Of a stretch of 64,000 bases of DNA, positions 1 through 10,499 are shown one piece after another. A program made the translations under genes and the position numbers. Under the pieces are notes generated by a model that was not told the origin of the DNA, made no database searches, and saw nothing but the letters and a program-made list of their open reading frames with translations. Source of the stretch: Glandiceps talaboti (Eukaryota; Hemichordata; Enteropneusta; Spengelidae); contig NC_135551.1 of assembly GCF_964340395.1 (NCBI RefSeq), forward strand, positions 17,282,503 to 17,346,502, read 5' to 3'. The stretch's first letter is position 1. Each line of letters begins with the position of its first letter.

Positions 1-270
1 CTGATCAGAGTTTTATATTCATTATCAATAATTTCATTCGACCATTAGGAACATTTAATGAAATTACCTTCAGCAGAAGAAGAGAAACGTTATATATAAG
101 TACTGTGTAATTTATTTTGTATATATTTGCATTGTTGTGATAAAACGTAAACGATAAATTATCTTTCCTCGACTGCTGTACTGCTCATTTGATGTACTGT
201 AAATATTGAACCAGGTGGAAAATGCTTCTTTTTGTGTATTCCTACTGTAAAATGTCACAGGTAACTATAA

Positions 271-273
271 TAA

Positions 274-332
<59 letters not shown>
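271..332. repeat. (CTA)n microsatellite
   Basis: About 20 units of a pure CTA repeat. It lies downstream (minus strand) of the CUB exon, inside the intron or flank of the large mosaic gene. Apart from it I see nothing in 1-410. Confidence 0.95.
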
Positions 333-410
333 ACGTTATAAAATACTATTTAAATATGCAATTTGAAATACAAAAATTTAACTTTAAGTCTTGACATAAT
401 TATGTAGTAC

Positions 411-824
411 CTGTGGATGTTGTAAAAGTATGTACAACTTGATGATGTTTGTATTCTGCCAGGAATCCAAAACTGTTATCATTGATATTATATGATGTAA
501 ATATAATGAACATTTCATTGAAATCAGATAATATTGTGTCTGGTGGATGATTGATATTGCAGAATCGTCTTCTAAATTTATCATTGATAGATCGACCACT
601 ATATACTTCAACTCTCTCAGAGAGGCAATCCTGTGATGATCTTCCAACATCAAACTCTTTAATGGCGAGACTGATGTAAGAACTGTTGTTAGCTCTGAGC
701 AGCCATGAACATGTCATCACAGGGTAAGGTGTTGGATAGTCTATGGTGGATATGATACCAGATGTGTAGCCTTCACACAATAAGTTACCACCTACTCTAG
801 ATATGTCCTGGCAATTTGTGACGT
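411..824 (-). CDS. CUB domain exon of mosaic extracellular gene
   Basis: Last exon of the mosaic gene visible in the window (414 bp, phase 1-1). It opens after a CTTTCACAG-type acceptor with a segment containing TNCQD, then a CUB domain: LLCEGYTSG (first Cys, then the 'G-I-I-S-T-I-D-Y-P-T-P-Y-P' equivalent of the CUB SPNYPxxY motif), TCSWLL (Cys-x-Trp), a central DCLSERVEVYSG (equivalent of D-x-L-x-I-x-D-G) and RFCN, ending near FGFLAEY. The four conserved Cys are seen. The donor is ACAG/GTACTA. The frame joins PAN exon 1251-1523 through a split Asp codon. The role is presumably protein or glycan binding outside the cell. The gene continues past the left edge. Confidence 0.85.
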
Positions 825-844
825 CTGTGAAAGAAAGTTATCAC

Positions 845-889
845 CATGATGATGATGATGACGATGGTGCTGATTGATTGATTAATTGA

Positions 890-970
<81 letters not shown>

Positions 971-1027
971 GCAGTGGTGTTGGTGGTGACCGAGATGATG
1001 ATAATGATGATGATGATGATGATGATG
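845..1027. repeat. (ATG/GAT)n microsatellite beside the CUB exon
   Basis: A long trinucleotide tract broken by GGCAGTGGTGTTGG. On the minus strand it lies 20 to 200 bases upstream of the CUB acceptor, in the place of the branch-point and pyrimidine tract. Poly-Met, poly-His, poly-Ser and poly-Ile frames here are artefacts of the repeat. Confidence 0.95.
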
Positions 1028-1250
1028 AACACCAGCACCAACAACACCACCACCACCACATCTGAATTTCACAATTACTAAACATTTAGTATTAAACGCT
1101 TGCATTTCTCTTGAAATTCATTCTTTCAAAATAATACTAAATAAAAATATTTAAAAAAAATTAAAAACATAAATATTACTATTTTCTTCCCATAATATCA
1201 ACTTCCGTCTCTATTCTCCGAAAACTAGTAAATAACTGAAAGTGAATTAC

Positions 1251-1523
1251 CAGTGGTAAGTCGGATATAATATTCCCAAACTGAAGACTTCTGAATACCA
1301 ACTTTCATTTCATCTGTGCCCATCCAGTGTGTCTTGCTGCCAAACCTGCAACTTCCATCGTGACTTTTATAACCGACGTATAAACATTTGTATCGTATGA
1401 TATTCAGACAATAGTACAAACAATGCATTCTGTTGAATGTTATCAATATAGACAAAGGATCAAAATAGATGTGTTGTCTTGTGAATGCTCGATACGTCAT
1501 ATAGAATTCGGAATTGAAATTAT
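1251..1523 (-). CDS. PAN/apple-like domain exon of mosaic gene
   Basis: A 273-bp phase 1-1 exon (91 codons) between TTGTCAG/AT and ACTG/GTAATT. The protein has the PAN/apple spacing HCLYYCLN, then YKCLYVGY, then SCRFGS, with aromatic and Thr/Ser-rich flanks. PAN modules bind proteins or sugars and are common in blood-clotting proteins and invertebrate adhesion proteins. The call rests on the four-Cys core and on length; a divergent lectin fold is the main alternative. It joins the F5/8C exon at 2096 through a split Asp codon. Confidence 0.65.
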
Positions 1524-1594
1524 CTGACAAGATAAAAACATATAAAAACTGAAAATCAAAAAACTATTAATGCGATACCCCTGGGAAACTAAAC

Positions 1595-1596
<2 letters not shown>

Positions 1597-1679
<83 letters not shown>

Positions 1680-1733
1680 CATGTATATATATATAACAGA
1701 ACATTTAAAATTAGTCACCATGATTTCGATATC

Positions 1734-1816
<83 letters not shown>
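1597..1816. repeat. Two (TA)n tracts separated by a duplicated flank
   Basis: TA tracts of about 78 and 80 bases (about 1597-1675 and 1735-1815). Each is followed by a nearly identical unit of about 40 bases containing ATTAGTCACCATGATTTCG. The unit plus tract therefore looks tandemly duplicated within the intron between the PAN and F5/8C exons. Confidence 0.9.
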
Positions 1817-2095
1817 CAAAACATTTAAGATTAGTCACCATGATTTCGAAAACCACCAGTATTACAGTAGAATTAGCTGGATGCTATTCAAAGTATTACC
1901 AGCTTGCAAAGGAATTCACGAGAAAAAAAAGTAAAGACTAAATCGTATGCTAATATGATAGTTAATGAAAAAATAGTTTGACAAAATGGGTAACTATATA
2001 TATTGTTGTTCGTTATGTTTCAAATAGTACAATAGTGCAATGGATTTACAATCATTATTACATTTAGAAGTGTATAATCATTATAAGTAAATCAC

Positions 2096-2246
2096 CTTTT
2101 CCTATTTCCTGGACACCATATATGGAAATTAATATAAATGGGAAAGAATTGTAGTCTTTCCGCCATAGTTCACTTTCTATTTGGATGTACTTTGCGGTAA
2201 CTGGTGGATACATTCGATAGTACCCATAACGGTTTGCTGTAAAGAT
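2096..2246 (-). CDS. F5/8 type C (discoidin) domain, C-terminal exon
   Basis: A 151-bp exon, phase 0 in and phase 1 out. It supplies the classic end of an F5/8C domain: IFTANRYGYYR (equivalent of vFxGNxD), PPVTAKYIQIE (pp-I-x-A-R-y-I-R-I), ELWRKDY and FILISIYGVQ (lR-x-E-l-x-G). The acceptor is TTTTTGTAG/ATC and the donor AAAAG/GTGATT. A nearer AG (TTTACAG) would break the frame with the upstream exon, so the earlier one was chosen. It completes the domain begun in exon 6384-6712. Confidence 0.88.
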
Positions 2247-2464
2247 CTACAAAAACAAGAGAAGTGATACATTTATACTTTTAAAACATATGTCCACAGA
2301 GAAATACAAGCACACATTCAGTATAAATATAAAAAAATCGATATCATATACACAATCACGTATCAACGATTGAATATCATTAATTGGTTTATTTGTGTGT
2401 TGTATATATACGATTTATTTGTGTTTTGTGTGTCTATACATTCATATAAGTATATACATACATA

Positions 2465-2467
<3 letters not shown>

Positions 2468-2561
<94 letters not shown>
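2468..2561. repeat. (TA)n(GT)n compound microsatellite
   Basis: About 45 bases of TA followed by about 45 bases of GT. It sits just beside the left inverted repeat of the Penelope-like element. Confidence 0.95.
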
Positions 2562-2563
<2 letters not shown>

Positions 2564-2610
2564 ATATATATATAACTTTACACTGAGGTTCTATATATAA
2601 ATAATAATTC

Positions 2611-3274
2611 TGACCCAAATAAAAAAGACTGGGCTCCTCTTCATCGGGGGGTTTCCAGTTCTGTCAAACAAATCAAGTTCTGTTACCCTTTAAATACTGA
2701 AGACGGTAGTTATTGTCATGCAAATTTGTGTTCTTGTCCTGGAATGGAGTAATAAATAATACACCATATCAACTGCAAATCAGCAAATCTAGTGTATGCA
2801 ATACGTTGCTCACATTGAGAAAAAAATAGTCTATGTAGGAGAAACCGGAGATACACTGTACACAAGAATGCAAAATCACCTATCACAAATCAGGAAAAAC
2901 AATAAATATGAACCAGTCCCAATTCACTTCAATGGACCATTTCACCCAATCAAACAAGTTTCAGAATCATAGCAATTGAAAAACTCTACACATCAGATAA
3001 AACCTACCGTCAACTGCGTGAATCATTGTTGATAACAAAAACTCGATACACTCACCAATGGCATCAATAGAAAACAGTAACATATAGCAACCAGTCGTCA
3101 CCAGTACTCCACAGCTGGCTAAGTGTAATATTCATACCATTCAAGGACAAGAACACTAATTTGCATGACAATAACTACTGTCTTCAGTATTTAAATGTAA
3201 CAGAACTTGATTTGTTTGACAAAACTTGAGACCCACTGATGAAGAGGAGCTCAGTCTCTTATATTTTGGTCAGA
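2611..3274 (+). mobile_element. Penelope-like element fragment with GIY-YIG remnant and inverted flanks
   Basis: The plus strand from about 2790 to 3070 encodes the C-terminal endonuclease region of a Penelope-like retroelement. A degenerate Y-A-I-R-C-S-H linker is followed by IVYVGETGDTLYTRMQNHL (the YIG half of GIY-YIG with the ExG and R-x-x-x-H region) and VPIHFN. After a frame change it continues with IIAIEKLYT and ends QWHQ-stop. At least two frame breaks and an in-frame stop make it inactive. The piece is flanked by inverted copies of about 135 bp (2611-2748 and 3137-3274), so it sits between head-to-head ends. The reverse transcriptase part is missing. Confidence 0.82.
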
Positions 3275-3479
3275 ACTGTGTGTATATATAAAGACACATT
3301 GAAACAAACTCGTCAAAATATTTACCAGTATCGAACTGGATGCCACCTGTAAGGGCAAAACTACAGATTTTTGGGCCATAGTAATTATAAATGATGGACC
3401 ACATAATTGGGGAGGTAGTTATAGGACACTTGAAATTTGAAGGTTGCATAGTTAAAATATTGCCTAAGTATAAAAACCC

Positions 3480-5696
3480 ATTTAATTATGAAAATTAACA
3501 ATTTAGCTTATAAGTGACATGAGCGAGTTCTAAATGGCTTGTACAAGCTTGCATGCGAAATATATTCCTTAACTTCAAAATAGTTATTTATGCAAATTGT
3601 ATATCAAAATTAAAAAAATTTGTAAATAACTACATTATAGAGGTATGATTTGTTATGGATGTACCAAGTTAAATGAAATTTGAAGTTTGTATTTTTAAGA
3701 TATAGCCTGATTACCGTAAATCATTAATTATGCAAATTACTCATTAAAATTAAAACCTATACGAACAGACTTTGGAGTATATGTGTGTTGTCTCATGATT
3801 GATGTATGTGCCGATTTATATGTAAAATGAAGGTTGCATTACAAACATATAGCTTAATTACTGATGATGATTAAAGGAAAGGTCCAATCAAATACATTTG
3901 CACTTTTAGATAGCTTATCTTTGTGTTTTTAATTTTTTTCAGCATGATGGTAAATCATTTTCACCATAGCTGATCCACAGAGACACCCTTTGTTGTGATG
4001 TTCCATGTAAAATTGTTTACAAAAGTCTTTCTAGTAAGTTAATAAGTTAATTATTTTAAGCGATCAAACGTTTAGGTAAACGGGCTTAGTCGTGACCCAT
4101 GATTGCTATGGAAAAATGCACATGTAAAAAGTACACAATAAACAACGGTGTTTCTGTGACTTGAACTTTAGTTGGTGGATTTCGACAGTATCTACTATGG
4201 AAAGTCGAAATCTGTCATCGTGAAGTCCTAACTAAAAAGCGATTGAACAATTGACTCTTTATGTCACTTCGTGTTGTTTACGGGAGACAAATAACATTGT
4301 GCGTAATTATTTTTGAAATGCATCAGTGGACTTTACTTGCAGTGTGATTTTTTTAATGTGGGAGCGTGACTGTGCTGTGTTGACTGTACTATACTGCTGT
4401 GTCCATCCACTATGAACCCATGTTTGGCTCGACGAAGTAAATTTCAAGGTAGATACACCAATGGCAACAAAAATGCAACATTTATAGTGCTAGTGTTGCA
4501 TCATTTTACACAGTGATTTAGACAGGATGCACATGTCTACACAGACAACTTTCTTCCTTGTCTGTTCTGTATAAAAATGAAAACAATCGACTCTTAGTAG
4601 CACTGTATTGAAATCAGAACAGGCATTTTAGGATGCTAACTTGCCTTCTTTATTAGTTATTGTTTTCTGTCGTTTCACTTTTATCATGACCACACCCATC
4701 GGGAATGCGGGTTAATTGATCAGGACTTGGATATATTTACTGCTACATGGAATGCCTTCCCCTCAGTGATAAGGTGATGTGACGTCACAATCTCTCAAAG
4801 TGAACACTGGAGGGCACTGCATTCAATGGCAAAATGGCGACATACTTAACCTTGTTATATCGGAAGCTAAAACAAGCTATACCAAAGATAATTGAGTTCA
4901 AACAATGGTATGAATCACTTCTCACACATTTCATTTGTCATTTACAATGTCATTTGATTTGACCTTTCCTTTAATTATTGAAATTACTCATTAAAAGTAA
5001 AGGCCATGTCAACAACCTTCATAGGACATGTGCACATTATTGTGGCTGATATATATACCAAATTATATGAGGTTTGAAGATTACATTCTTAACATAAAGC
5101 CTAATTACCGAAAATTGCAAATTATGCAAATTATCCATTAAAACTGTAAGCTACATCAACAAATCTATATAAGTTATGTACTTTGTTATGGTTAACATAA
5201 GTACTAAATCATATTGAAATTGAGGTATCTATTCTTACGATATTGCCAAATTACCGAAATTCATTAATTATGCAAATTGTTCATTAAAACATCAACAAAG
5301 TTTAGAGGACATATTGGCTTTGTTATGGTTATTATATTAAACATATCTTCTAAATTATATTGAATTGAACTATTCATTCTTAACATATAGTCACTACCAA
5401 AAATCATTAATTACGTAAACTATTCATTAAAATTCTAAGCTAAATCAACACTCTATAGGATATATGCGCTTTGTTAATGTATGTACCAAATTATATTGAA
5501 GTTGAATAATGCATTTCAAAGATATAGTCTAATTTCGAAAAACATTGGTTATATATGCAAATGACTAATTGATGTTCTTTGGAAGTTTGCCAAAATCTAA
5601 TCAGTTCTTGTTATTTACCATTTGGAAGATTTGTAGCAAGTTTTCTTAGAATCAATGCAGTAGTGTTTGAGATATCGTGACAACAGACAGACGGAC

Positions 5697-5742
<46 letters not shown>

Positions 5743-5790
5743 GGATAACATTATACTCCCTTACGGGGGTGGGGGGTAAAATGAAATGAA
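3480..5790 (-). repeat. Composite repeat: (CA)n head plus tandem ~140-bp monomers
   Basis: Read on the minus strand, a head with T/GTCTGTCTG and (GT)n (5690-5740) and a ~130-bp unique piece is followed by diverged monomers of about 140 bases. The monomer signature is AATTATGCAAATTACTCATT and a 'drop of transcript-like' Thr-poor AT-rich body. At least five monomers are seen (about 3480-3870 and 4975-5600). The same head-plus-monomer structure recurs in the opposite orientation at 37430-38100. A TTAA element interrupts it at 3875-4970. Confidence 0.8.
3875..4970. mobile_element. 1.1-kb TTAA-flanked DNA transposon (non-autonomous)
   Basis: It begins AGGAAAGGTCCAATCAAAT and ends with the near-perfect reverse complement (ATTTGATTTGACCTTTCCT). 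TTAA stands at both borders (3871-3874 and 4971-4974). It interrupts a repeat monomer whose intact form elsewhere has a single TTAA at that point. TTAA targets are typical of piggyBac and Kolobok families. There is no long ORF, so it is probably a deletion derivative. Confidence 0.82.
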
Positions 5791-6029
5791 ATTTGCGAAA
5801 GAAAAGCGTCACGTATTCGTCAAACCCACAGCTCCTGAACAATAGGCAGAGTGCACGGAATCTACCAATTTGCAGTTTATTATCTGAACACTCTGGCAAG
5901 TATTCAGGGGACGTGGGTTTGACTCATAAACTTTATCTGTGCCACTTTTCTTTCTTCCCTTTCCTTTCATATATACTGATATTTACAACTGACATTTACA
6001 GTCATGTACTGTATACCAAACTCAATAAG

Positions 6030-6340
6030 TGTATCATATGCACGAGCCATTTAGAACAAAAATATATGGACTATATACCCTGGTCGTTGTACGTCATGAC
6101 AATGCATCTCTACGTCACTGGTTCTGCTGTGTTCGAAATATGAGTCACATTACTTTCTCCAATTTCTTTTGCCCTGGTATAATTATGTTATTCTCCAATA
6201 TTTGTCTTCATTTAGCCGGAAAATATTCGTGACCTAAGTGTTTTCATCAAGAGTCTAACGATTTGTAGTGACAAAGACCTTTTAGGTCACTCGTGTTTTC
6301 CCTGGCTGAATGAAGAAAAATATTGGAGAATAACACTTAA
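6030..6340. repeat. Palindromic dispersed repeat, copy 1
   Basis: The core 6188-6333 is a long imperfect hairpin: TTATTCTCCAATATTTGTCT at one end and its complement at the other, with GTGACCTAAG/TTAGGTCAC inside. It is preceded by CGTCATGACAATGCATCTCT. The same pieces occur at 38985-39310 (reversed) and 62320-62600. Confidence 0.75.
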
Positions 6341-6383
6341 TTTCCTGCATCGTTGTATGAAATAATTATATTATGTTATGTAC

Positions 6384-6712
6384 CTGGTTATTGTATTCTC
6401 CATTGCGTCCATAACTCACACTTCCATCATTAGTTCTAAAAGATATTTTGTGAGAAATAAGGTCGCGTCCCTGTAGCTGAATGCTTCCCACCGGCATTGA
6501 GCTATGTAGTTGCAAAATGGCAACATGGTGTCTACAGAAATGATCAAGATAATGCCAGTTGTTGTACTTAAACCAGATCGAATCTGACGGAAATTTTCTT
6601 GCAACAGTGTGAACGGATTCAAGTAAGTATGGAGGTAGAGACTCGTTATAGCTCATCCACCAAAGCAATCCAGATTGGACTAACATTTCGGAACTCCGGA
6701 ATCGTGAGTATT
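6384..6712 (-). CDS. F5/8 type C domain, N-terminal exon
   Basis: A 329-bp exon, phase 1 in and phase 0 out. The second half has the F5/8C core: VAILQLHSSMPVGSIQLQG corresponds to q-x-D-L-g-x-x-x-x-I-x-g-i-x-t-Q-G, followed by ISFRTNDGSVSYG (the y-x-i-x-y-S-x-D-G-x-x-W region). The acceptor is CACTCAG/AATACT and the donor AACCAG/GTACAT. Together with 2096-2246 it makes about 159 residues, the usual size of the domain. F5/8C domains bind phospholipid, collagen or carbohydrate. A conserved Trp in the DLG stretch is absent. Confidence 0.82.
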
Positions 6713-8030
6713 CTGAGTGTTCTTTTGAGAAAACAGATTATGATGAGAACATGTTACAAACTAATTATTCAGATCTACTAATATTTTGTTATTATCTGGC
6801 CTGATGACATAGTTGTAAGATTAAATTTCAAATCAAGGGAAGATAACATTCAGCTTAAGTCAGCAACGTTTTCAGAATTATAAAGAATACACTTCACACA
6901 GAAATTGAGACATTAATGCATTCTTGAAATCTGGAAATCAAGTGTGGATTGTGGTGGGCTGCCAATGTATTCTAAAAGGAACTGCTGTTACGTCAAAAGT
7001 AGGGTGATTCAAGCTAATTTGAACTGCTTGTATGGCACAACCTAATTAATTGAAAACAGTCTTTACAATAACACTTGGTGAAATGAATATCAAGCTTCAA
7101 AAAATGGAAGTAGGTAATGAGTATTATCTTGACTTATGGCAGGGATACTAATTGATATAATCCTATTCCTCCATTGCCCAGAGAATATCCCACTCGGGAA
7201 TTTTCTGGGTTGTATAAGACTAAAAATTCCTAACGAGTGTGAGATATTCTATCTTAGACCTTTAGTGTGTTAGGTTATTAGTCTGACTTCCTCTTTATCT
7301 TGACCAAAAGAAGTAACTCATGCACTGACTCTAATATCCGAATCAAATCAATTCCAAATTTGTTGTCCAACACTCTCAGACAGCCATGGTGTGTGAATAT
7401 ATAGGTTATGCAGAACAATGAAATTGAAATTTCGTCGAAATCAAACGATTTGAAAACATTATATGCCCTCTGTCTTATGAAAGTTAGAATGTCAAGGCAT
7501 ATTTAAATGTATTAGTTGTCACGAGATATATTATATTAACAACATCATCCGAAAGGTCACGTTTGTATAGAGGTCAAAATGAGTTAGTTTCGAAAGTATC
7601 GCTGACTCCTACTAGCCTAAATTTAACATTCCGTACGAAATTGCCTCTAAAAGTTGTCGAAATACTAACACGTGTTTGTTTGTCATTTACATCTCTCATC
7701 ATGTGCCTTCTTGAATTTTGCAATGCCCAAGGAGATTAATGTTGTGTGGTGTCAATTAATGTTCTGTCGTCGATTGTTGACATGGTGATAATAAAACTAA
7801 ATACAAATCAAGTGTATGTTACTGCTAGAGGACAAACCTTTTTTCTTGTAAAAACTTATACCATCAACACTTGTCTATACAATAATTCATTGTCATTCAA
7901 TGGTCATGCCAAAGGTGTCGTTATGGGTCAATCTATAAGTGTGGATCTCGATACACATGATTATCTATCTATACAAATCACCGATGTATCACCATATAAA
8001 GCCTACTGTATTCAAAACACTTACACTCAC
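6713..8030 (-). other. Intron with a short foldback at 7182-7250
   Basis: No coding exon seen. It contains a 69-bp imperfect palindrome (AGAATATCCCACTCGGGAAT and its complement near 7226-7250), probably the remnant of a small inverted-repeat element. Confidence 0.6.
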
Positions 8031-8330
8031 CAGTTTGAGAGACATTTGAACAGAAAATTCCAGAAAGGGACTTGCTTCCATATTCCACGAAGTCGAAGCT
8101 GTACTCATGGTACGACCGAATTAGTACAATCAACGTACTTCTAATGACTGTTGCTGGATAATATCCGAGCCAAATTAACCTTGTACTTGAACCAAACGAA
8201 TGAAAACCTATTATCTCCAATCCATAGTCGACTGTGTCTTTTACCTCATTGTGTGCAGCTGTATGCCAACCTTCAGCTGCGCATGCGCTTTCTGCTTGGT
8301 CATATGTAGAGAAACCACCTGCTATCAGGA
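8031..8330 (-). CDS. C-type-lectin-like module exon of mosaic gene
   Basis: A 300-bp phase 1-1 exon (100 codons), acceptor TTATTGCAG/TC and donor AAACTG/GTGAGT. Features: GGFSTYDQAESACAAEGWH (the helix-1 'tydxAexaCxxxGxxLA' motif of C-type-lectin or Link folds), LIWLGYYPA (the WIGL-like strand) and GIFCSN near the end (the xxxCE strand). Only two Cys fit the usual CTLD disulfide, and no EPN/QPD/WND calcium motif is visible, so sugar binding through calcium is unlikely. A Link-type or unrelated fold is possible. Confidence 0.55.
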
Positions 8331-8599
8331 CTGCAATAACTGTGGTTTGTATACAAAGAAAATGACCTAGCTCGCCATCGTTAATTACTAAGGGGAGAGT
8401 GGGTGAATGGGGGTGGGGGTGGTTCACCCTATACAAAATGGTTCTAGGGGGAGGGCCATATTTCAGAACATGGGATTAGGGAAGGATCACATTTTACTTT
8501 GACTCATTGTATCGTGCAACTTAGCATTATTTGCTGATTTTGACAACCCATTGCTGCCACCGGTTCTATAACCCACTTCTGTCGGGCATTATGTTCGTA

Positions 8600-8805
8600 G
8601 GCGTTATACATACATACATACATACATACATACATACATACATACATACATACCTACCTACCTACCTACATTGTACATACATACATACCTACATACATAC
8701 ATACATACATACATACATACATACATACAAAAACAACTAATAACATCTAATGTTTCAGGCAAAAGTCGTGCTACGATCTGTTATTACACACTTAGTGACC
8801 CCTCA
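8600..8805. repeat. (CATA)n microsatellite with shared 3' flank
   Basis: CATA/CCTA repeats to about 8728. They are followed by CATCTAATGTTTCAGGCAAA and GTCGTGCTACGATCTGTTAT, which closely match the sequence after the (CATA)n tract at 17453-17508. This marks both as ends of one repeat family. Confidence 0.8.
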
Positions 8806-8950
8806 AAAAGTAATATTATTTTGATTGTTAACACTGTATTTTACTGACGACTCCTGTAAATATCATTTAGTATGCACTTTTATAAATGACGATATCGGTC
8901 GTCTAGACAACCGTTGGTAAATCCCACAAAGCATGCCAGTATATATAAGT

Positions 8951-9042
8951 GGGTCAGTCAGTCAGTCAGTCAGTCAGTCAGTCAGTCAATCGGTCAGTAA
9001 TTGAAAGCACAATTGAATGACAGATTGAGCGATCGATAGCTA

Positions 9043-9085
<43 letters not shown>
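8951..9085. repeat. (GTCA)n and (GATT)n microsatellites
   Basis: About ten GTCA units (8951-8990), a short spacer, then about ten GATT units (9042-9084), downstream (minus strand) of the EGF exon. Confidence 0.9.
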
Positions 9086-9202
9086 AAATCATCCATTCAT
9101 CTGTCCATCTTTTCACCCCTTCCCCCCTCCTTGCTAGTCTTCCTGCTGGCCTGACTACCCGACTTGATGGACGCACTCCCCTCTCCTTCCCCGAGACCGT
9201 AC

Positions 9203-9325
9203 CTGATTCACAATATTTGCCGGAGTAGTCCAGTTTACATACACATGTGTAGGTATCGAACACTGGCACACATGTTCCACCATTATGACAACTGTGTGCT
9301 TCACATATATGTGGCAACTGAAACC
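9203..9325 (-). CDS. EGF-like domain exon of mosaic gene
   Basis: A 123-bp phase 1-1 exon (41 codons), acceptor CCTTTTACAG/GG and donor AATCAG/GTACGG. The six Cys have EGF spacing: C-EAHS-C-HNGGT-C-VPVFDTYT-C-V-C, then GKY-C. HNGGTC and the Y-T-C-V-C strand are diagnostic. It lacks the N-terminal D-x-D/N-E that would mark calcium binding. It joins the kringle exon through a split Gly codon. Confidence 0.93.
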
Positions 9326-9357
9326 CTGTAAAAGGAAAGAGTGCCACGTTTTTTAAC

Positions 9358-9465
9358 TAATTATGCAAATATTATGGATAGGTGCAATTATGCAAATGTT
9401 ACGGATAGGTGTAGTTATGCAAATGTTATGGATAGGTGTAATTATGCAAATGTTATGGATAGGTT
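9358..9465. repeat. 27-bp minisatellite carrying the octamer ATGCAAAT
   Basis: Four units of about 27 bases (AATTATGCAAATGTTATGGA plus TAGGTGT). Each unit contains the POU-factor octamer ATGCAAAT or a one-base variant. It lies about 33 bases upstream (minus strand) of the EGF acceptor. Confidence 0.85.
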
Positions 9466-10330
9466 TGCTCTCTGTAATTTATTAAAGCAAATTGTTAATC
9501 CTTTGTATAATACAATCGCGATCGTACATGCTTTAGAAATATCGAATCCTAAGTTGGCACTCCTTATAGGCAGGGACACTGTAAATCCATATAGGATGCA
9601 TACTTTTGAAAAGTCGTCTTCTTATCTGCCAATTATCTACAAATTGATGAATTTAATAACTCGGCTATAAAAACCACTGACACTCTGCATAGAACATTCA
9701 GAGAACGTGGGTTTGACTACACAGGCCATGTTTCTTTTTTCTTCGCGTGTCTCACTTGAGAGAACAGATCTCAGTGTAATATTTGTAACTGAGCATTATA
9801 TAGACTTAATCCAGGGAATAATGATGATAAAATCGTAACTCGGAGTTTCACGTTTCTTATGCGATCATCACACTACCATTAACCCGAAAAAAACCTTTTA
9901 ATTAGCTGTTTGACACATCTTGCGACAATAAAAACATGTATTTCCCAAAATGGCGGGTAGTGATGTCAAAAACTATCGCGAGGTTTGAGTCCTCAACAGT
10001 AAGGTATAGCAAGTCTCATGTATTACGATATTTCGTCTAGACGCCATGCGTATGTCACTATGTGTTCGTATATACGCAACTTTTTATAGTTTTTAAACTG
10101 TACTCGTCTTTTGATATTTTGTTTAGAAAACTAATCTAAAACTGTGATTGAAAAAAAAACTGTGTGCAAAGATTGAGTTTAGAGAGGATTTAGACAAGGG
10201 TTATAATATGGAACTGTGAAGAACAGTCTCATTCTAATCATACAAATATATCCTACCTCAGGTAGGACGACCTACGGGTAGATGGGGCTAGTAGTAATGT
10301 AATGGCTCCTGTGCAGGTCATTTTATACTG

Positions 10331-10332
<2 letters not shown>

Positions 10333-10414
<82 letters not shown>

Positions 10415-10450
10415 GTTTATACATTTAAAATATATATATATATATATATA
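10333..10450. repeat. (TA)n microsatellite
   Basis: About 80 bases of TA, a 20-base break, then a second short TA tract. Confidence 0.95.
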
Positions 10451-10499
10451 CATAACTTTAAATTTTATTCGACACGAGTTTAAATAAATTACATCAGAA

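Larger units (their letters stand above)
2247..6383 (-). other. 4.1-kb intron splitting the F5/8C domain
   Basis: A phase-0 intron filled with mobile DNA, in order: (TA)n(GT)n, a Penelope-like fragment, a microsatellite-headed tandem repeat holding a nested TTAA element, and a palindromic repeat. No exon of another gene was recognised inside it. Confidence 0.75.

Noticed and set aside
797-1105. Poly-His, poly-Ile, poly-Ser and poly-Met open frames
   Set aside because: All are readings of the (ATG)n microsatellite in different frames.
1497-1941. Tyr-Ile repeat proteins on both strands
   Set aside because: They follow the (TA)n tracts and overlap the real PAN exon in part only.
3480-5600. CRISPR-like array of regularly spaced repeats
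   Set aside because: Monomers are adjacent, about 140 bases long and diverged, with no constant short repeat or unique spacers, in a eukaryotic intron.
7746-8144. 132-codon plus-strand frame
   Set aside because: Antisense shadow of the minus-strand C-type-lectin-like exon, which has good splice sites.
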